NCBI RefSeq assembly: GCF_033807715.1
Contig: NC_084610.1
Span: 4,831,769-4,895,768, forward strand
Origin: Cololabis saira
Taxonomy: Eukaryota; Chordata; Actinopteri; Beloniformes; Belonidae
Reading direction: 5' to 3'
Length of the DNA: 64,000 bases
The translations under genes were made by a program, and so were the position numbers. Shown here piece after piece: positions 25,096 through 35,800 of the stretch. Within the stretch, counting starts at the first letter, position 1. The number at the start of each line of letters is the position of its first letter. Under the pieces are notes generated by a model. The model was not told the origin of the DNA and did no database searches. It worked only from the letters and a program-made list of their open reading frames with translations.

Positions 25096-28000
25096 TCACA
25101 TGTGCTCTGGGTGGTTCTGTAGACAGGTGATGAACTCTTTCACCTCTTTGCCTTCAAAGCAGATCTTGTAAACTGCTGAAAACAAAGGAAACCTGCAGGA
25201 GAATTAAAAATGTGCTTTATCAATTGCAAAAACAGAAAAGTCACTGAGAGGTCAAGTCGCGAAGCGGCTTTGCAGTGTTTTGTTCTTCTGGATAATTAGA
25301 CCTCTCGATGCCGTTAACTCTGCCTTGAAATGAAAAACAAGTTGTTCAATCCTAAAGATTATTGTTTTCATTTTTAAAAAGGCAGGTTTAGTTCATACAT
25401 TTTAATAAAGTCCAGGGAAAACAAGTAAAAAGCACCTTTGTACTTTAAATATGCCCACAAATATCAGCAGAATTCCTGTTAGTTTTACAAATGTTTCTGC
25501 TGTTAAATCCTATTAAGAAAACGCTTGAACACATACTCATCGTAAAACAATTAAAATTATTCCTTTAATTGCAGAAACTGGGATTTTCAAACATGTGCGT
25601 GATTCGTGGGAGCAAGCGGACTCACTTGTCGACCATGTCTCTCTTCTGCAGGATCCTGTAGACCTCGGCTGAGGTCTGCGGACCCTGGAGCTTCTGGCCA
25701 TTGAGCATTTCTGCCTCCAGCTCAGTGATGGACTGTTAAAGAAGACATGTTTATCAACAGCTGCACCTACATTGGTTAAAACTATTAATCAGGTGAGGTT
25801 TTTCCATCTCCTCCCACTCACTTTGGACGTCCTGACGAAGGCCTCGGCCACTTTGCGGTTGCGCCCTCCGTAGCAGGTGGTGATGAGGTCGGCCACGCCG
25901 CAGCTTTCCAAGAACGTAGTGGAGCTGACGCCTCCTTGGAAGAAGATCTTGGCAAAGGCGATCATCTCCATTAGGCCCAGCCGGATCACGGCTGCTTTGG
26001 TGTTGTCCCCGCAGTCCAGGCCGTCGCAAAACCCGGCGCCCACAGCCACGATGTTCTGGCCACACCGAGGACAAGGACAAAAATGCATTAAAAACATTTC
26101 CAGCAACAAGAATAACTACCGTATTTTATGGACTATAGGCCGCTGCATGTAAGCCGCATCGGCTCTATTTTTTAAAAAAGAATCAAAAAAGATATACAAG
26201 CCGCACCTGCATACATCTGATCTTTTTTTTTTTTTTAAAAAGATATGCAAGCCGCAGATATTTATGTTGTTAGATTAGATATTTACTACATGTACAGAAG
26301 GATTTTGAACTGTAAATGATGTTTGTACCTAAATAGATCCTTTCCTAACAGTGTCTTTTAACACGGCAGCAACTTTGCTGATTAAAACGGGACAGAACCA
26401 AGAGAAAATAACCAGTATTTATTTATCTATTTATCTGTTTGAAATCTGCTTCTACCTACTCCTATCTGCTAAAGAAGAAGTAGCGTATTCTTCTTTGCAT
26501 TTATTTTGTCTTAGTTTTGATTCTAATTCCGGTTAGAGCGCTCCGAGCGGTGGAAGAAAAATCCACAGAATAGCTGCACCTTTGTATAAGCCGCATGGTT
26601 TAAAACCTATGAAAAAAGTAGCGGCTTATAGTCCAGAAAATACGGTACATCTTCTCCGACGCCCACCTTTAAGGCTCCACAGAGCTCCACTGTGTGGCTC
26701 TCAGGAACAACAGTGATGCGAAAGTTGGGAGTCTGCAGCATCTCTTTGAATATGAGGCCGTTAGCCTCGTTCTTCGCTCCTGTTTCAAATAAAGCATGGA
26801 TCAAAAACAGAGAAGTAACATTGTGCATCGACTATCACAACATGTCAGCATCTAACCGATCGTAGTTTCGCAGAACTTCTCGTCCGCCACCTCGTTGGCG
26901 ATGTTTGCCCCCATCAGGACGCTGACTTCAATCTCCAGTTTCTCTCGGATGATGTCGGAGATGAGCTTCAGTCCCTCTGGTCCCTCGTCGATGCCCTGGG
27001 TGACAATCACACATTCAGCAGCAGCGTGAGAACTTTCTCCACATCCTTCAGCTACCTTAGTCTGCTGCGACAGCTTCCCCTCCTTTAACCTTGAGGAAAG
27101 GAGGTAGGAGAAGGCTGGATCTTAGACTTTCTGACTTTCAGAACGCAAAGAGTCAGAGTAAATGGGCAGCTCTCTGACTTATCCGTAACATCTACTGGCT
27201 CACCTCAAGGATGCATCCTTTCCCCTCTGTTGTACATACTGTATACACATGACTGCTGTAGCACTTTTGAAAACTGTCATATACTGAAGTTTGCAGATGA
27301 CACTGTTATAATGAGCTTGCTGAATGGTACTGAGACTTCACATGGTCCTGTGTTTGAATACTTTTTGAAATGGTGTGAGGAATCTTTTTTACTCTTTTAC
27401 CATGTTGTCTGATTGCTCACATCCCTTACATAAACAGTTTCAGTTTCTACCATCAATCAGTTACTGCTTAGACTCCCTTTTGCAAAGACAAACAGATACA
27501 AACACTCCTTTGTTCCTCCGCTATTGTTCTTTTAAATGCCGGAAGGAAAAGGTAGTGGGTGAAAAAGCCTTCACTCTTAAGCTTAGGTCTATACTATGAT
27601 GTGTAACCTATTGTAACTTATTATGTATATTTTATGTATATTTACCATTGTGTGCTTATCCTGTCGCGAAACTAATCGCCCCCTTGGGGACAAATAAAGT
27701 AATAGATTGATTGATTGAAGTGCAGGCTTTTACTTTGATGAGCGATATCCCGATGGTTCCCTCCGTCACGTGCGGCTTCATCTGATCGCAGAGTCTGTTG
27801 ATGAACTGGTGTGGGATAACGAAGACGAGGAACTTCGCTCCCTTCACGGCTTCTGTGATGTCGGGGACGGCCACCTGGAGAAGCATCGATGACAGATCAG
27901 ACGCTGAAATATGTGGAACGTGTCAAAGTTTAAACACCTTTCATCAAACAAAAGATGTTTGGGAAACTGAAGGAAGCTCAATAACTTTACTCACCTACTC

Positions 28001-30484
28001 ATGTGCAAAGGTCTTTCCACACCCAAAAGTTTCCACCAGTGGAGTGTTGACTCTACCAAACCTCTACTGGGTCTAAACCAGTCTGTCTAAAAGATCTGCC
28101 GATCACTTTGAAAGGCAGGAGAAGTACTAAATGCTCTCCTGGTCCCGGCATCTACAGTTCAAAGCACTACCTTCTTTCTGGGCGTGTGCATGTCAATGTA
28201 TGTGCAGCCGCACCTGCAAATATATGACTGTTCTAACATCCTGCTACAATAATGCAGACTGAAATGAGAGACTTTTAGATGCCGTAATCAGAAGGTGTGT
28301 TTGGAGAACACAAAGACTGCAGAACACATTTCTAACTATTACGCACAGAGGAGGAGTGATCATGGTTTGGGGTTCTGTTAAAGCCAGGGTAATAAAAAGC
28401 TTTAAATGAGTACCGACTGTGCAAGGAGCACAAACTTTTGCAACAAGATCCTTTTTAGATATTTTGCAATACCACAATAACGGTGTGCTTTGCATCAACT
28501 CTCCTTTCACAAGCGTATCTGTTCTGTTTAACTGAGTTTTTTTTTAATTATTCATTCAATACTTGAGATGCTTCAGTTACGTTTCTTTGGCAGTTCAGAC
28601 AATACCTGTTTCTGGCTGATTCGGGTGTTCTCTCTAAAAACTTTGATCAGCTGGATACACTAACAGTCGGCTGAGGGCCCTATTAGCTCTGAATTTGAGT
28701 CTTCTTAGCATTCGCAGGAGTCCGGGGTCGTTTTATGGGACATCAAATGTGTCGCACGTCTGCATTATAACAACCCGCTCTGCAATGAGAACTTTCAGGA
28801 ACTTATACAGGGCCCAAAGAAGTTCCTACCTTGGGTTAGGTACTTCAACCCCCTCCCAGAAAAAAGAAGACTGAGTGTGAGATGCTGCATGGATATGCTG
28901 TAATCCACAGGTGTGCCCCTATAGATCAAGTACCACAGGAAGTGGAATTGACGTGATCCCGTAGTGCTAAGGAAGGCTTTGAGTCTATTTGGCCGTTGCA
29001 GCGTGAGTAAGCACCAAGCAATTTACAAACAGCAGATGGAACTGGCAGGAAGTCAGAAGTAAAAATGCTGAGGACAACCAATTAGATTAGATTTTCAGTG
29101 AGTGGGCCCCGACTCGTACATGGACATTACATCAACCTCTAGAGGCCGTGGGTAATTACCTGAGAGCTTTAGCAGAGAACTGAACCACATTCGAGTCATG
29201 ATTCAATTTACCATTTGAAAAGCTCAGGTATATAATTCTAGAAGGATGATGATCCTCACATGATCTCGAAACCTTCAGGTAAAAATGATAATCAAACACA
29301 TCCGACGAGGCAGCTGAAAGAACCGAGGAAAAGGTCATCCCTCTTGCATTTTAAACCGGACTCACGCTAATAATAATTACCTATATCAGATGTCTAACTA
29401 TAATCTATTCATTTTAAATCTAAAATGATCTTTAATCAGACTGTAACGTCGACAATGTGGCATCTTGGCTCCTTTTATCTATTTACCTTTTTAGATTAAC
29501 ACAAGTTTCAGTTAGAAGCATATTTTACAACTACAGATAGTGAACTTTATCCACAACAAAGACAATAAATGTTATTACCGCAAGATGGATTTTAATTTAT
29601 AGGGCAATAAAACCCATCTGCATCAATCTGTGTTCTCTCTCACTGAAACACAGGAGATATGTGGGTCAAAGTTAATTCATTTCCACTTATTTATGTAATA
29701 CCTTAATGAAGACGGTCTCCAGAGTATAGAGGTGCACATGTGTAACTTGTAGATGACAGATTGGCCTTCTAATTAAACTTACCACATTCTTGGGCAGCTT
29801 GTGACCTGGCAGATATTTGACGTTTTCGTGCTCTGTGTTGATGATCTCGGTGAGCTTCTTCCCGTTGATGACTTCCTCAAAAACCCACATGTTCACAATG
29901 GGATCGAAGCGGTTGTTGCCTTTGACATTGTGACCAACGATTTTGGCAATGGAGGAACCCCTGGAGGGAAAAAAAAAAAACACAATTCTGAATGACTAAA
30001 TGGATGATTTCAGCCAAACAGGTGGCACAATGGACTGAAGTCAATACAAGTATGGGCTTGCATGAAGAAAAAACAGTCCTAACAAAGAGGACTTCAGGGA
30101 ACCCGGCTTAGGACATGCCTGCCTGTGCATGAGTGGAAAACCAGATCTTCTTGTAACCTCATTTTTAAACGGACAGCAGTTCTCTGGTGTGATACATACA
30201 GATAAAGAAATCCTATTAGGTTACTAACACAAAGGGTTTGCTCATCTTAATCCTGCTTCAGTTAAACGCTGACTGCACACAAATCATCAGGAACTCAGAG
30301 ACCACTCTTGCTTGAGAAACACAGAAAAACCATGAAACAGCATTGAAAAACAAATGAAAAGTTACCAGTTTCCAGATCCAACGATGCACACTTTCTTCCC
30401 AGGCATGTTTTTATGAGTGGCAAATCCTTTCTGGGGACTGAGGAGTCTGTAAGATCCACGGAGAGTCTGCAGCCACTTCCTCAT
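25096..30484 (-). CDS. gpd1c: Glycerol-3-phosphate dehydrogenase [NAD+], cytosolic GPD1 family (probably gpd1c)
   Basis: The enzyme reduces dihydroxyacetone phosphate to glycerol 3-phosphate with NADH, linking glycolysis to glycerolipid synthesis and the glycerophosphate shuttle. Coding exons, in transcript order: 30484-30366, 29960-29783, 27874-27734, 26995-26857, 26779-26667, 26055-25822, 25732-25626 and 25192-25096 (TGA at 25,098-25,096). Every junction is GT-AG and in phase. From the ATG at 30,406 the product is 349 residues, the length of vertebrate GPD1, and begins [17 protein letters not shown] with the Rossmann nucleotide-binding loop. Other family blocks seen are [26 protein letters not shown], the lysines in SLIKG and [39 protein letters not shown] and the CLQNHPEHM end. 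An in-frame ATG 26 codons upstream (30,484) would add [10 protein letters not shown] and more. The assignment to paralogue c rather than 1 or 1l rests on GPD1-like residues plus the osbpl11 neighbour. A minus-strand ATTAAA at about 24,643-24,648 may end the transcript. Confidence 0.93.
26117..26647. mobile_element. MITE with CCGTATTTT ends, in gpd1c intron
   Basis: A 531-bp element whose left end reads TACCGTATTTTATGGACTAT then AGGCCGC. The right end is its inverse: GCGGCTTATAGTCCAG then AAAATACGGTA. AAGCCGCA motifs repeat inside. TA at both edges may be the target duplication. It lies between dehydrogenase exons 6 and 5 and is a frequent fish element type. Confidence 0.85.
27101..27718 (+). 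mobile_element. 5'-truncated LINE with reverse-transcriptase motif, in gpd1c intron
   Basis: On the plus strand, antisense to gpd1c, a frame with changes of register reads [14 protein letters not shown], then LYTHDC, then the catalytic-type block [14 protein letters not shown] at about 27,279-27,318. This is the polymerase core of non-LTR retrotransposons. The 3' end (about 27,660-27,718) reads CTTGGGGACAAATAAAG followed by (ATTG)n, a LINE tail. Stops and frameshifts break the frame and the 5' part is missing, so it is a dead fragment. Confidence 0.85.
27875..29782. other. Longest gpd1c intron
   Basis: Apart from the possible transposase remnant, the stretch 28,500-29,780 shows no exon or clear element. 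An inverted-looking block with CCCTCCCAGAAAAAAGAAG (about 28,850) resembles a repeat, but no partner was found. Confidence 0.4.
28225..28480 (+). mobile_element. Possible Tc1-like transposase remnant, in gpd1c intron
   Basis: Near 28,350 the plus strand reads [10 protein letters not shown] in one frame, resembling the GGGSVMVWG block of Tc1/mariner transposases. Flanking sequence is heavily decayed and no ends were found. Weakly supported. Confidence 0.35.
30407..30484 (-). other. Possible N-terminal presequence of the dehydrogenase
   Basis: The frame stays open 26 codons upstream of the conventional start. The extension has three arginines, three lysines and a histidine, no acidic residue, and a hydroxyl/hydrophobic mix (for example [16 protein letters not shown]), as in mitochondrial targeting peptides. 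The frame closes with TAA about nine codons further up, inside the 30,497-30,631 element. The upstream ATG has C at -3 (weak context) and the downstream ATG has A at -3 (good context), which favours leaky scanning. A possible splice acceptor, TTTAAGTGCAG, ends at about 30,490. Whether this ATG is in the mRNA cannot be told from sequence alone. Confidence 0.45.
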
Positions 30485-30496
30485 CCGCCCTGCACT

Positions 30497-30631
30497 TAAA
30501 CCAGATTTTATGGTTCTGCGTTAAATCGACGCAGAGCCTACGGCGTAGGGTCACCGTACGGTGTGCGTCGCCGCGTACCTTACGCTGTAAGCTCTGCGTC
30601 GATTTAACGCAGACCCATAAATCAGCCTTTA
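30497..30631. mobile_element. MITE of the GGCTGATTTATGGTT family, copy 1
   Basis: This is a compact palindrome: the left arm is TTTATGGTTCTGCGTTAAAT then CGACGCAGAGCCTACGGCG, and the right arm mirrors it (GCTCTGCGTCGATTTAACGC then AGACCCATAAATCAGCC). It sits directly upstream of the first coding exon of gpd1c, so it is in the 5' UTR, the promoter or the first intron. Two relatives are at 32,244 and 53,740. Confidence 0.85.
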
Positions 30632-31399
30632 CTCACCGGTTCACCCGCCCCTCGCTGTCACAGTCACGCCTCCACTTTTAGCTCAAAATCAAACATACAC
30701 CACGCTGTATCGTGATACTACCACTAAATGTTACCATTATCGACGCATTGTGTGCGTTTTTAACATTTCCATTCCGATGTCAGGGGTTCGTACTGTAGCC
30801 TACCGTCGAGCTGTCCTGCTGAGGTCAACCGGCTGCAAAGAGTTTACAGCAATAAAGTAAACCTTTCTGTGAAGTGTAACAGTCTGTTATTACTAATTAT
30901 TGTCAGGAAATGTGCGAATCTGCCGTTCCCGCTTTCTAGTCTTGACTGTCTGACCAATATTGGACAGCAAGCAGGTGTTTCGTCGCAAAAAGGAGCCCTA
31001 CACTGAAACAGCATCCGCGGGAACGCGCACATTTGTTCCCATATTTGTATCAGTTGTTTTTAATGGTACTGGAAATAAAAACGTGAACAATCGTCCAGTT
31101 TGAAGTTCAATCGCCTTAAAAGTAATGATGAGGGTTTGTGTTACTCATTTCTACAATTATGGGAACGGGAACTGTCCCCAAATGCGCGTTCCCGCAACGA
31201 GGCTCCTTTTCACTGCGGGTGATTTTTGCTACATTACACCAGGCAGGGTGGTTTACGATACTTCCGGTCAGGATATTTTCAAAATAAGGCTCGCCTATTC
31301 TTTTCATACTTTGTCGACAACTCGCGAGGTTAAGTACATTCAACTGCATAATAGCAAAAAAAGCCCAGCAGAAGTCATTCTTTGGGTCATTTGGATCTT

Positions 31400-31482
31400 T
31401 TTTAATTTTCTTTGTGAAGCACTTTGAATAACCTTGTTGTTGACTTGTGATATACAAATAAACTTGCCTTGCCTTGTTGCAA
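31400..31482 (+). repeat. LINE 3' tail
   Basis: The sequence GAAGCACTTTGAATAACC, TTGTTGTTGACTTGTGATAT and ACAAATAAACTTGCCTTGCC is the common teleost LINE end with a short terminal repeat. An inverse copy starts near 33,092. Confidence 0.7.
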
Positions 31483-31751
31483 TAGGAGTTCAGTGCCAAG
31501 ACATTGCTAAATATATGATCACACATTTATGTTTTTTATATTTTTGATGCATTTTTGACAAAAAATATAAACAAACTATTAAAAAAAACATAAAAAGTTA
31601 AGAAAAATATATACTATAATGTTTTTTTTTCTGTACAATGCCAGTAAACGCTTTATTTCCTCCTCTCAAAGCCACTGTTTGTTAACATATCAAATTAATC
31701 ATCACCACAACTTTGCCAGCATTTGATGGATGTGTTGAATGGAATCTGAAA

Positions 31752-32209
31752 TAAAGGACTGTCTCAGAAAATTTGAATATTGTGATTTTTCTGTAATTCT
31801 GGATTCATTACAAATCAACTGACTGTTTCTGACTGTTTCAGAAAATTAGAATATTGTGATAAAGTTCTTTATTTTCTGTAATGCAATAACAAAAACAAAA
31901 ATGTCATACATTCTGGATTCATTACAAATCAACTGAAATATTACAAGCCTTCTTATTATTTCAATATTGCTGATCATGGCTTACAGCTTAAGATAACTCA
32001 AATATCCTATCTCAAAAAATGTGAATATTCTGGGAATCTTAATCTTAAACTGTAAGCCATAATCAACAATATTAAAATAATAAAAGGCTTGTAATATTTC
32101 AGTTGATTTGTAATGAATCCAGAATGTATGACATTTTTGTTTTTGTTATTGCATTACAGAAAATAAAGAACTTTATCACAATATTCTAATTTTCTGAAAC
32201 AGTCCTGTA
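31752..32209. mobile_element. TACAGGACTGTCTCAG palindromic MITE, copy 1
   Basis: The left end reads TAAAGGACTGTCTCAG and the right end TTTCTGAAACAGTCCTGTA. The arms mirror each other (AATTTGAATATTGTGATTTT, CATTACAAATCAACTGAAAT and their inverses). The left arm contains an internal duplication of about 75 bp (31,785-31,925). Four other copies are at 38,524, 46,915, 55,168 and 62,567. TA at both ends suggests a TA target duplication as in Tc1/mariner-type elements, but the class is not proven. Confidence 0.9.
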
Positions 32210-32225
32210 GGACACGTGATCAGGT

Positions 32226-32238
32226 GTTGCCAGGCAAC
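32226..32238. promoter_or_regulatory. X-box-like RFX site
   Basis: GTTGCCAGGCAAC is a perfect inverted repeat with a one-base spacer, the consensus of RFX transcription-factor X-boxes. It lies about 600 bp upstream of the osbpl11 start, between two MITEs. Function is not shown. Confidence 0.5.
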
Positions 32239-32243
32239 CCCTA

Positions 32244-32387
32244 AAGGCTGATTTATGGTTCCGCGTTACACCAACGCAGAGCATACGGCGTAAGGTACGC
32301 GGGGACGCGCACCGTCCGCAGCGCGTTGCCGCGTAGCCTTCGCCGTAGGATCTGCCTCGATTTAACGCGGAACAATAATTCAGGCTT
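32244..32387. mobile_element. GGCTGATTTATGGTT family MITE, copy 2
   Basis: The left end reads AAAGGCTGATTTATGGTTCC then GCGTTACACC, and the right end mirrors it with TTTAACGCGGAACAATAATT then CAGGCTT. The centre is GC-rich with repeated CGCG. It belongs to the same family as 30,497-30,631. Confidence 0.85.
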
Positions 32388-32557
32388 CTCCCCCTCATGC
32401 CTTTTTACGATTTTTTTATTTTCCAATTTTTACCTTTATTTTTATTTTTTATTTATTTATTGTTAGAAAATTGGATATTATTATCATTTTAATTTATTTT
32501 TTTTATAATTAAGTTTTATATTTTCAATCTGACTGCGGAAGCGGTCTGTCGTCATCA

Positions 32558-32567
32558 GTCACGTGAC
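32558..32567. promoter_or_regulatory. CLEAR-like E-box palindrome
   Basis: GTCACGTGAC matches the 10-bp CLEAR consensus bound by TFEB/TFE3. It lies about 260 bp upstream of the osbpl11 start codon, at the beginning of the GC-rich block. A plain CACGTG also occurs at 32,213-32,218. Confidence 0.55.
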
Positions 32568-32826
32568 TGTTCCCCTGCTGGAGCAGTAAATATCCAGGTC
32601 GAGCTAGCAGCAGCAGCAGAGGCGTCTTTATCCACCGCTCCGTCGCTGTTTGGGCCGAGCAGACCAATGTTTCCCCACCGTTGTTAGGCGGACAACAGCC
32701 CCGGCGTGTGCTCCATCTGGTCCCCGGGATGCCCCGGCGGCCGTGACTGCGGAGGAGGCGGGTTCTGTGGCTGGCCCCGGGCTAGCAGGCTGAGCTGATC
32801 GGGACGGGCTTCGCTGCTGGATCACC

Positions 32827-35800
32827 ATGCAGGGAGAAACCGCGGCCATACGGCTCTCGGAGAGCGAGGGCAAGCTGGATGTGTTGTTCCCCCAGAACAG
32901 GACCCCCAGCTCGGGCAGGGCCAGCGCCAAGAGCTGGCAGTACAGGTGAGTTCTGTCACCTGAGTCCCGGCAGTGATTTAGGTGATACTGGTCCCAGGTT
33001 TCATAATCTTCACATGGCAGTTGACTCACACTGGCCTTTGGACAAACCTGTCTGGAACCAGATTGATCTGTGTGTTTACCTTTGTGGCTTAAGGCAAGTT
33101 TATTAGTACAGCACGATTCAACACAAAGTGCTTTACATCAACATTAAAAGCAGCGAGACACAAACAGTAAATAACAAATAAGATGATAAGAAAGGAGGTA
33201 CAATAATAAAAGGCACAAGTTGTTAAAAAGTAAGGGTGTTCTGCCAATTTCTGCTGCTTTGCTTTGTCATTTTCTTCTTGTCTAGATACCTCTCTTACTT
33301 GTCCAATATATCCATTCTTTTTCAATGTTTGAACCCAAATTATTAGTTTTGTTTTGTATAAAACCTCCTGAGTCGAGGTTCATAAAAGGGTAGGCATAAT
33401 AAGCCTTGGCTTCAGCCTATACCATTCCTATGCCACTTAAAATATTGGACCTTTTTTATGTTGTATTATGTTGTATCCAAATGGACCGAAATAAAAACTC
33501 AAAATCAATCAAAATGCTACCTAATGGTTTTCTACCTTTTGTAGAGCTGTAATTTTACTGTCTTTTACTCCCTAAACCACTTCCTTTTCCCCCAAGTGGT
33601 CCTTGTCACTTACCAGGCCGTCATTGTAAATAAGAATGTTCTTAATGACCTGCCTGGTTAAATAAAGGCGAATGACTGAATGAATATCAAATAAAGCCAT
33701 AGAATTGTTTTTTTTCTCTCTCTTTATCGTATAATGTTCACAAAGTGTAATGCAATTCATGTCATGGGTAGTGTATTTTGAAGGAACAAATACTCAACAT
33801 CCCATATTATCACTTTTACGTCGTGCAAGAAATTATTGACGTGCCAATCAAACTTTGAAAATCGACTGTGTGCATGCGCAGAACCACAAAGTAGCATTTG
33901 GCAGAACACCAGCAGTAGAGTACAGCAGGTAAGTATTTAATTTAAGAGTAAGCTTGAGTAAACAGTAATGTTTCTAGGCCTGATTTAAAGGAGCTGACAG
34001 TTGGAGCAGACCTCAGGTCTACAGGAAGTTTGTTCCCCCGGTGAGGAGCAGAATAACTGAACGCTGCCTCACCTTGCTTGGTTCTGGTTCTGGAACCACA
34101 ACAAACCAGATCCAGATGAACCTCAGGGGTCTGGGAGCTTCATAGGAACTAACAGATCCAGCATGTATTTTGGTCCAAGACCATTCAGGTTTTTGTAGAC
34201 CAGCAGTAAGATTTCAAACTCTATCCTTTGACTCACTGGAAGCCAATGTAGTGATTTCATGACCGGTGTAATGTGGTCCAGTTTCCTGGTGTTTTGAGTG
34301 TTTATCCTCTCCTCTCTTTCTGCTAATCTCTTCCTAGTGATCACATGGAGAATATTGACGGCTACTTGATGAAATACACCAACCTGGTAACTGGGTGGCA
34401 GTACCGGTGAGTATCGATCCCTCTCTACTTGATCAATTGGGGGTAAATAAAAGAAATCAGTCCTAACCAGTACATTATTTTTATTCTGGTGTCTGTTTTC
34501 CAGGTTCTTCGTGTTGAACAATGAAGCAGGTTTGCTGGAGTACTTCGTCAATGAGCAGTCGCGGCCACAGAAGCCTCGCGGCATGCTCCCCCTGGCTGGA
34601 GCAGTCATCTCCCCCAGCGATGAAGATTCACACACCTTCACCGTCAACGCCATCAGTGGAGAGCAGTACAAGCTCAGGGGTGAGTTTACCTTATATAACC
34701 ACTTCTCCTCAGTTAGAAGAGGTGGATTTAGCTTCGTCTGGGCCGTCTCCTGGACTCATATCAGTTGGTTGCGCTTTATCGACGTCTGTCAGGTGCCTTT
34801 TTAACTCCGGGCTTTCTGTCGTCATTATCCATCTTGTTCTCAGAGTATTGATCTGGATGTTTTCCATTATCTTCTGCCGGTGAGGCAGGAGCACACGGGG
34901 ATCGATCCTGAGTAAGATTACCTCAGAGTGGCTGTGAGGAAGTTGAGCGTAACTTGTTTTTCCCCCTTGGTGTTTGTCTCTGTAGCTACCGATGCCAAAG
35001 AGAGGCAGCACTGGGTCAGCAGACTGCAGATCTGCACGCAACACCACACAGAGGCCATGGGGAAGGTAAGACACCCCCCCCCCTGCAGGACCACACCTCA
35101 GTATCGCTTCCACATCTCTTTATTTGACAGTAGTAGTAGGAGTATTTATGTCATATCTTTTGGTTGGCTGATGTGTCGCCTTTAAGTAATAATGCAGCAG
35201 TGCAAACTGATTTTCTTTGGAATTTACTCTGCTAAATTTCTTCATCCAACTAAAACACGTGATTCATGACAGGATGTGAGCTGGGAAGTTTTCAGTTTCC
35301 TGTCTTCTTTTTCACTCCAAAGGAAGATATTTAGCAGTGGCAATAGATAAAAAAAAGTAAAAACTTGGAAATACTAATGTTTATGTAAAAATATATCAGG
35401 TTTCAACCTGTGCTTGTCTGTGTATTGATCTGAAGACTAGTGTGTTGCCCACAATCTGCTTTAAATGTCTTGAGTTACACGAGAACTCAAAGCAGAGGGC
35501 AATGTGGCTGGAAATAGTTTGGAGATATTTTTAGAATACTTTTAATTGTATCAAAGGTGACTGTTTATAATTGATGATCAGTCACTTGGATCATTGTGGG
35601 TTTTGGTGTCAGGCAAATACATCATCCAATTGACACCCCTTTTTATAACTGTGCCATTATATTATATATTGATATGACAGAAATGAAGTAAAAAAAAAAA
35701 AATAAAGAAAACATTAAGAAAACAAAGTACCCCATTACTATTTCCATAGGATGGTAAGTTACAGCCAAGTGATTTGAGGTGGAAGCCATTGATAAAACTG

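Larger units (their letters stand above)
30632..32826. promoter_or_regulatory. Shared upstream region between gpd1c and osbpl11
   Basis: About 2.3 kb separate the divergent coding starts. Contents from left: an imperfect inverted repeat at about 30,990-31,040 and 31,157-31,220 (both arms hold GGGAACGCGC); a LINE 3' tail at 31,400-31,482; two MITEs (31,752-32,209 and 32,244-32,387); an X-box-like site (32,226-32,238); a T-rich stretch (32,400-32,525); then a GC-rich, CpG-containing block (about 32,525-32,950) that looks like the osbpl11 promoter and first exon. No TATA box is evident. Confidence 0.55.
32946..34337. other. osbpl11 intron 1
   Basis: Holds three LINE-related fragments: an inverted 3' tail at about 33,092-33,160; a forward 3' tail at about 33,570-33,670; and a minus-strand LINE ORF2 end at about 33,960-34,310 that stops just before the acceptor of exon 2. 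The rest has no gene. Confidence 0.6.

Noticed and set aside
25754..26080. A second long minus-strand frame overlapping the dehydrogenase exon
   Set aside because: It is a shifted-frame shadow of exon 26055-25822, whose true frame has the [19 protein letters not shown] block.
31116..31526. A 136-codon minus-strand open frame between gpd1c and osbpl11
   Set aside because: It overlaps a LINE tail and an imperfect inverted repeat, and its translation has no domain.
34123..34671. A 182-codon minus-strand frame spanning into osbpl11 exon 3
   Set aside because: It joins antisense of exon 3 to a LINE ORF2 fragment by chance; only the LINE part is meaningful.
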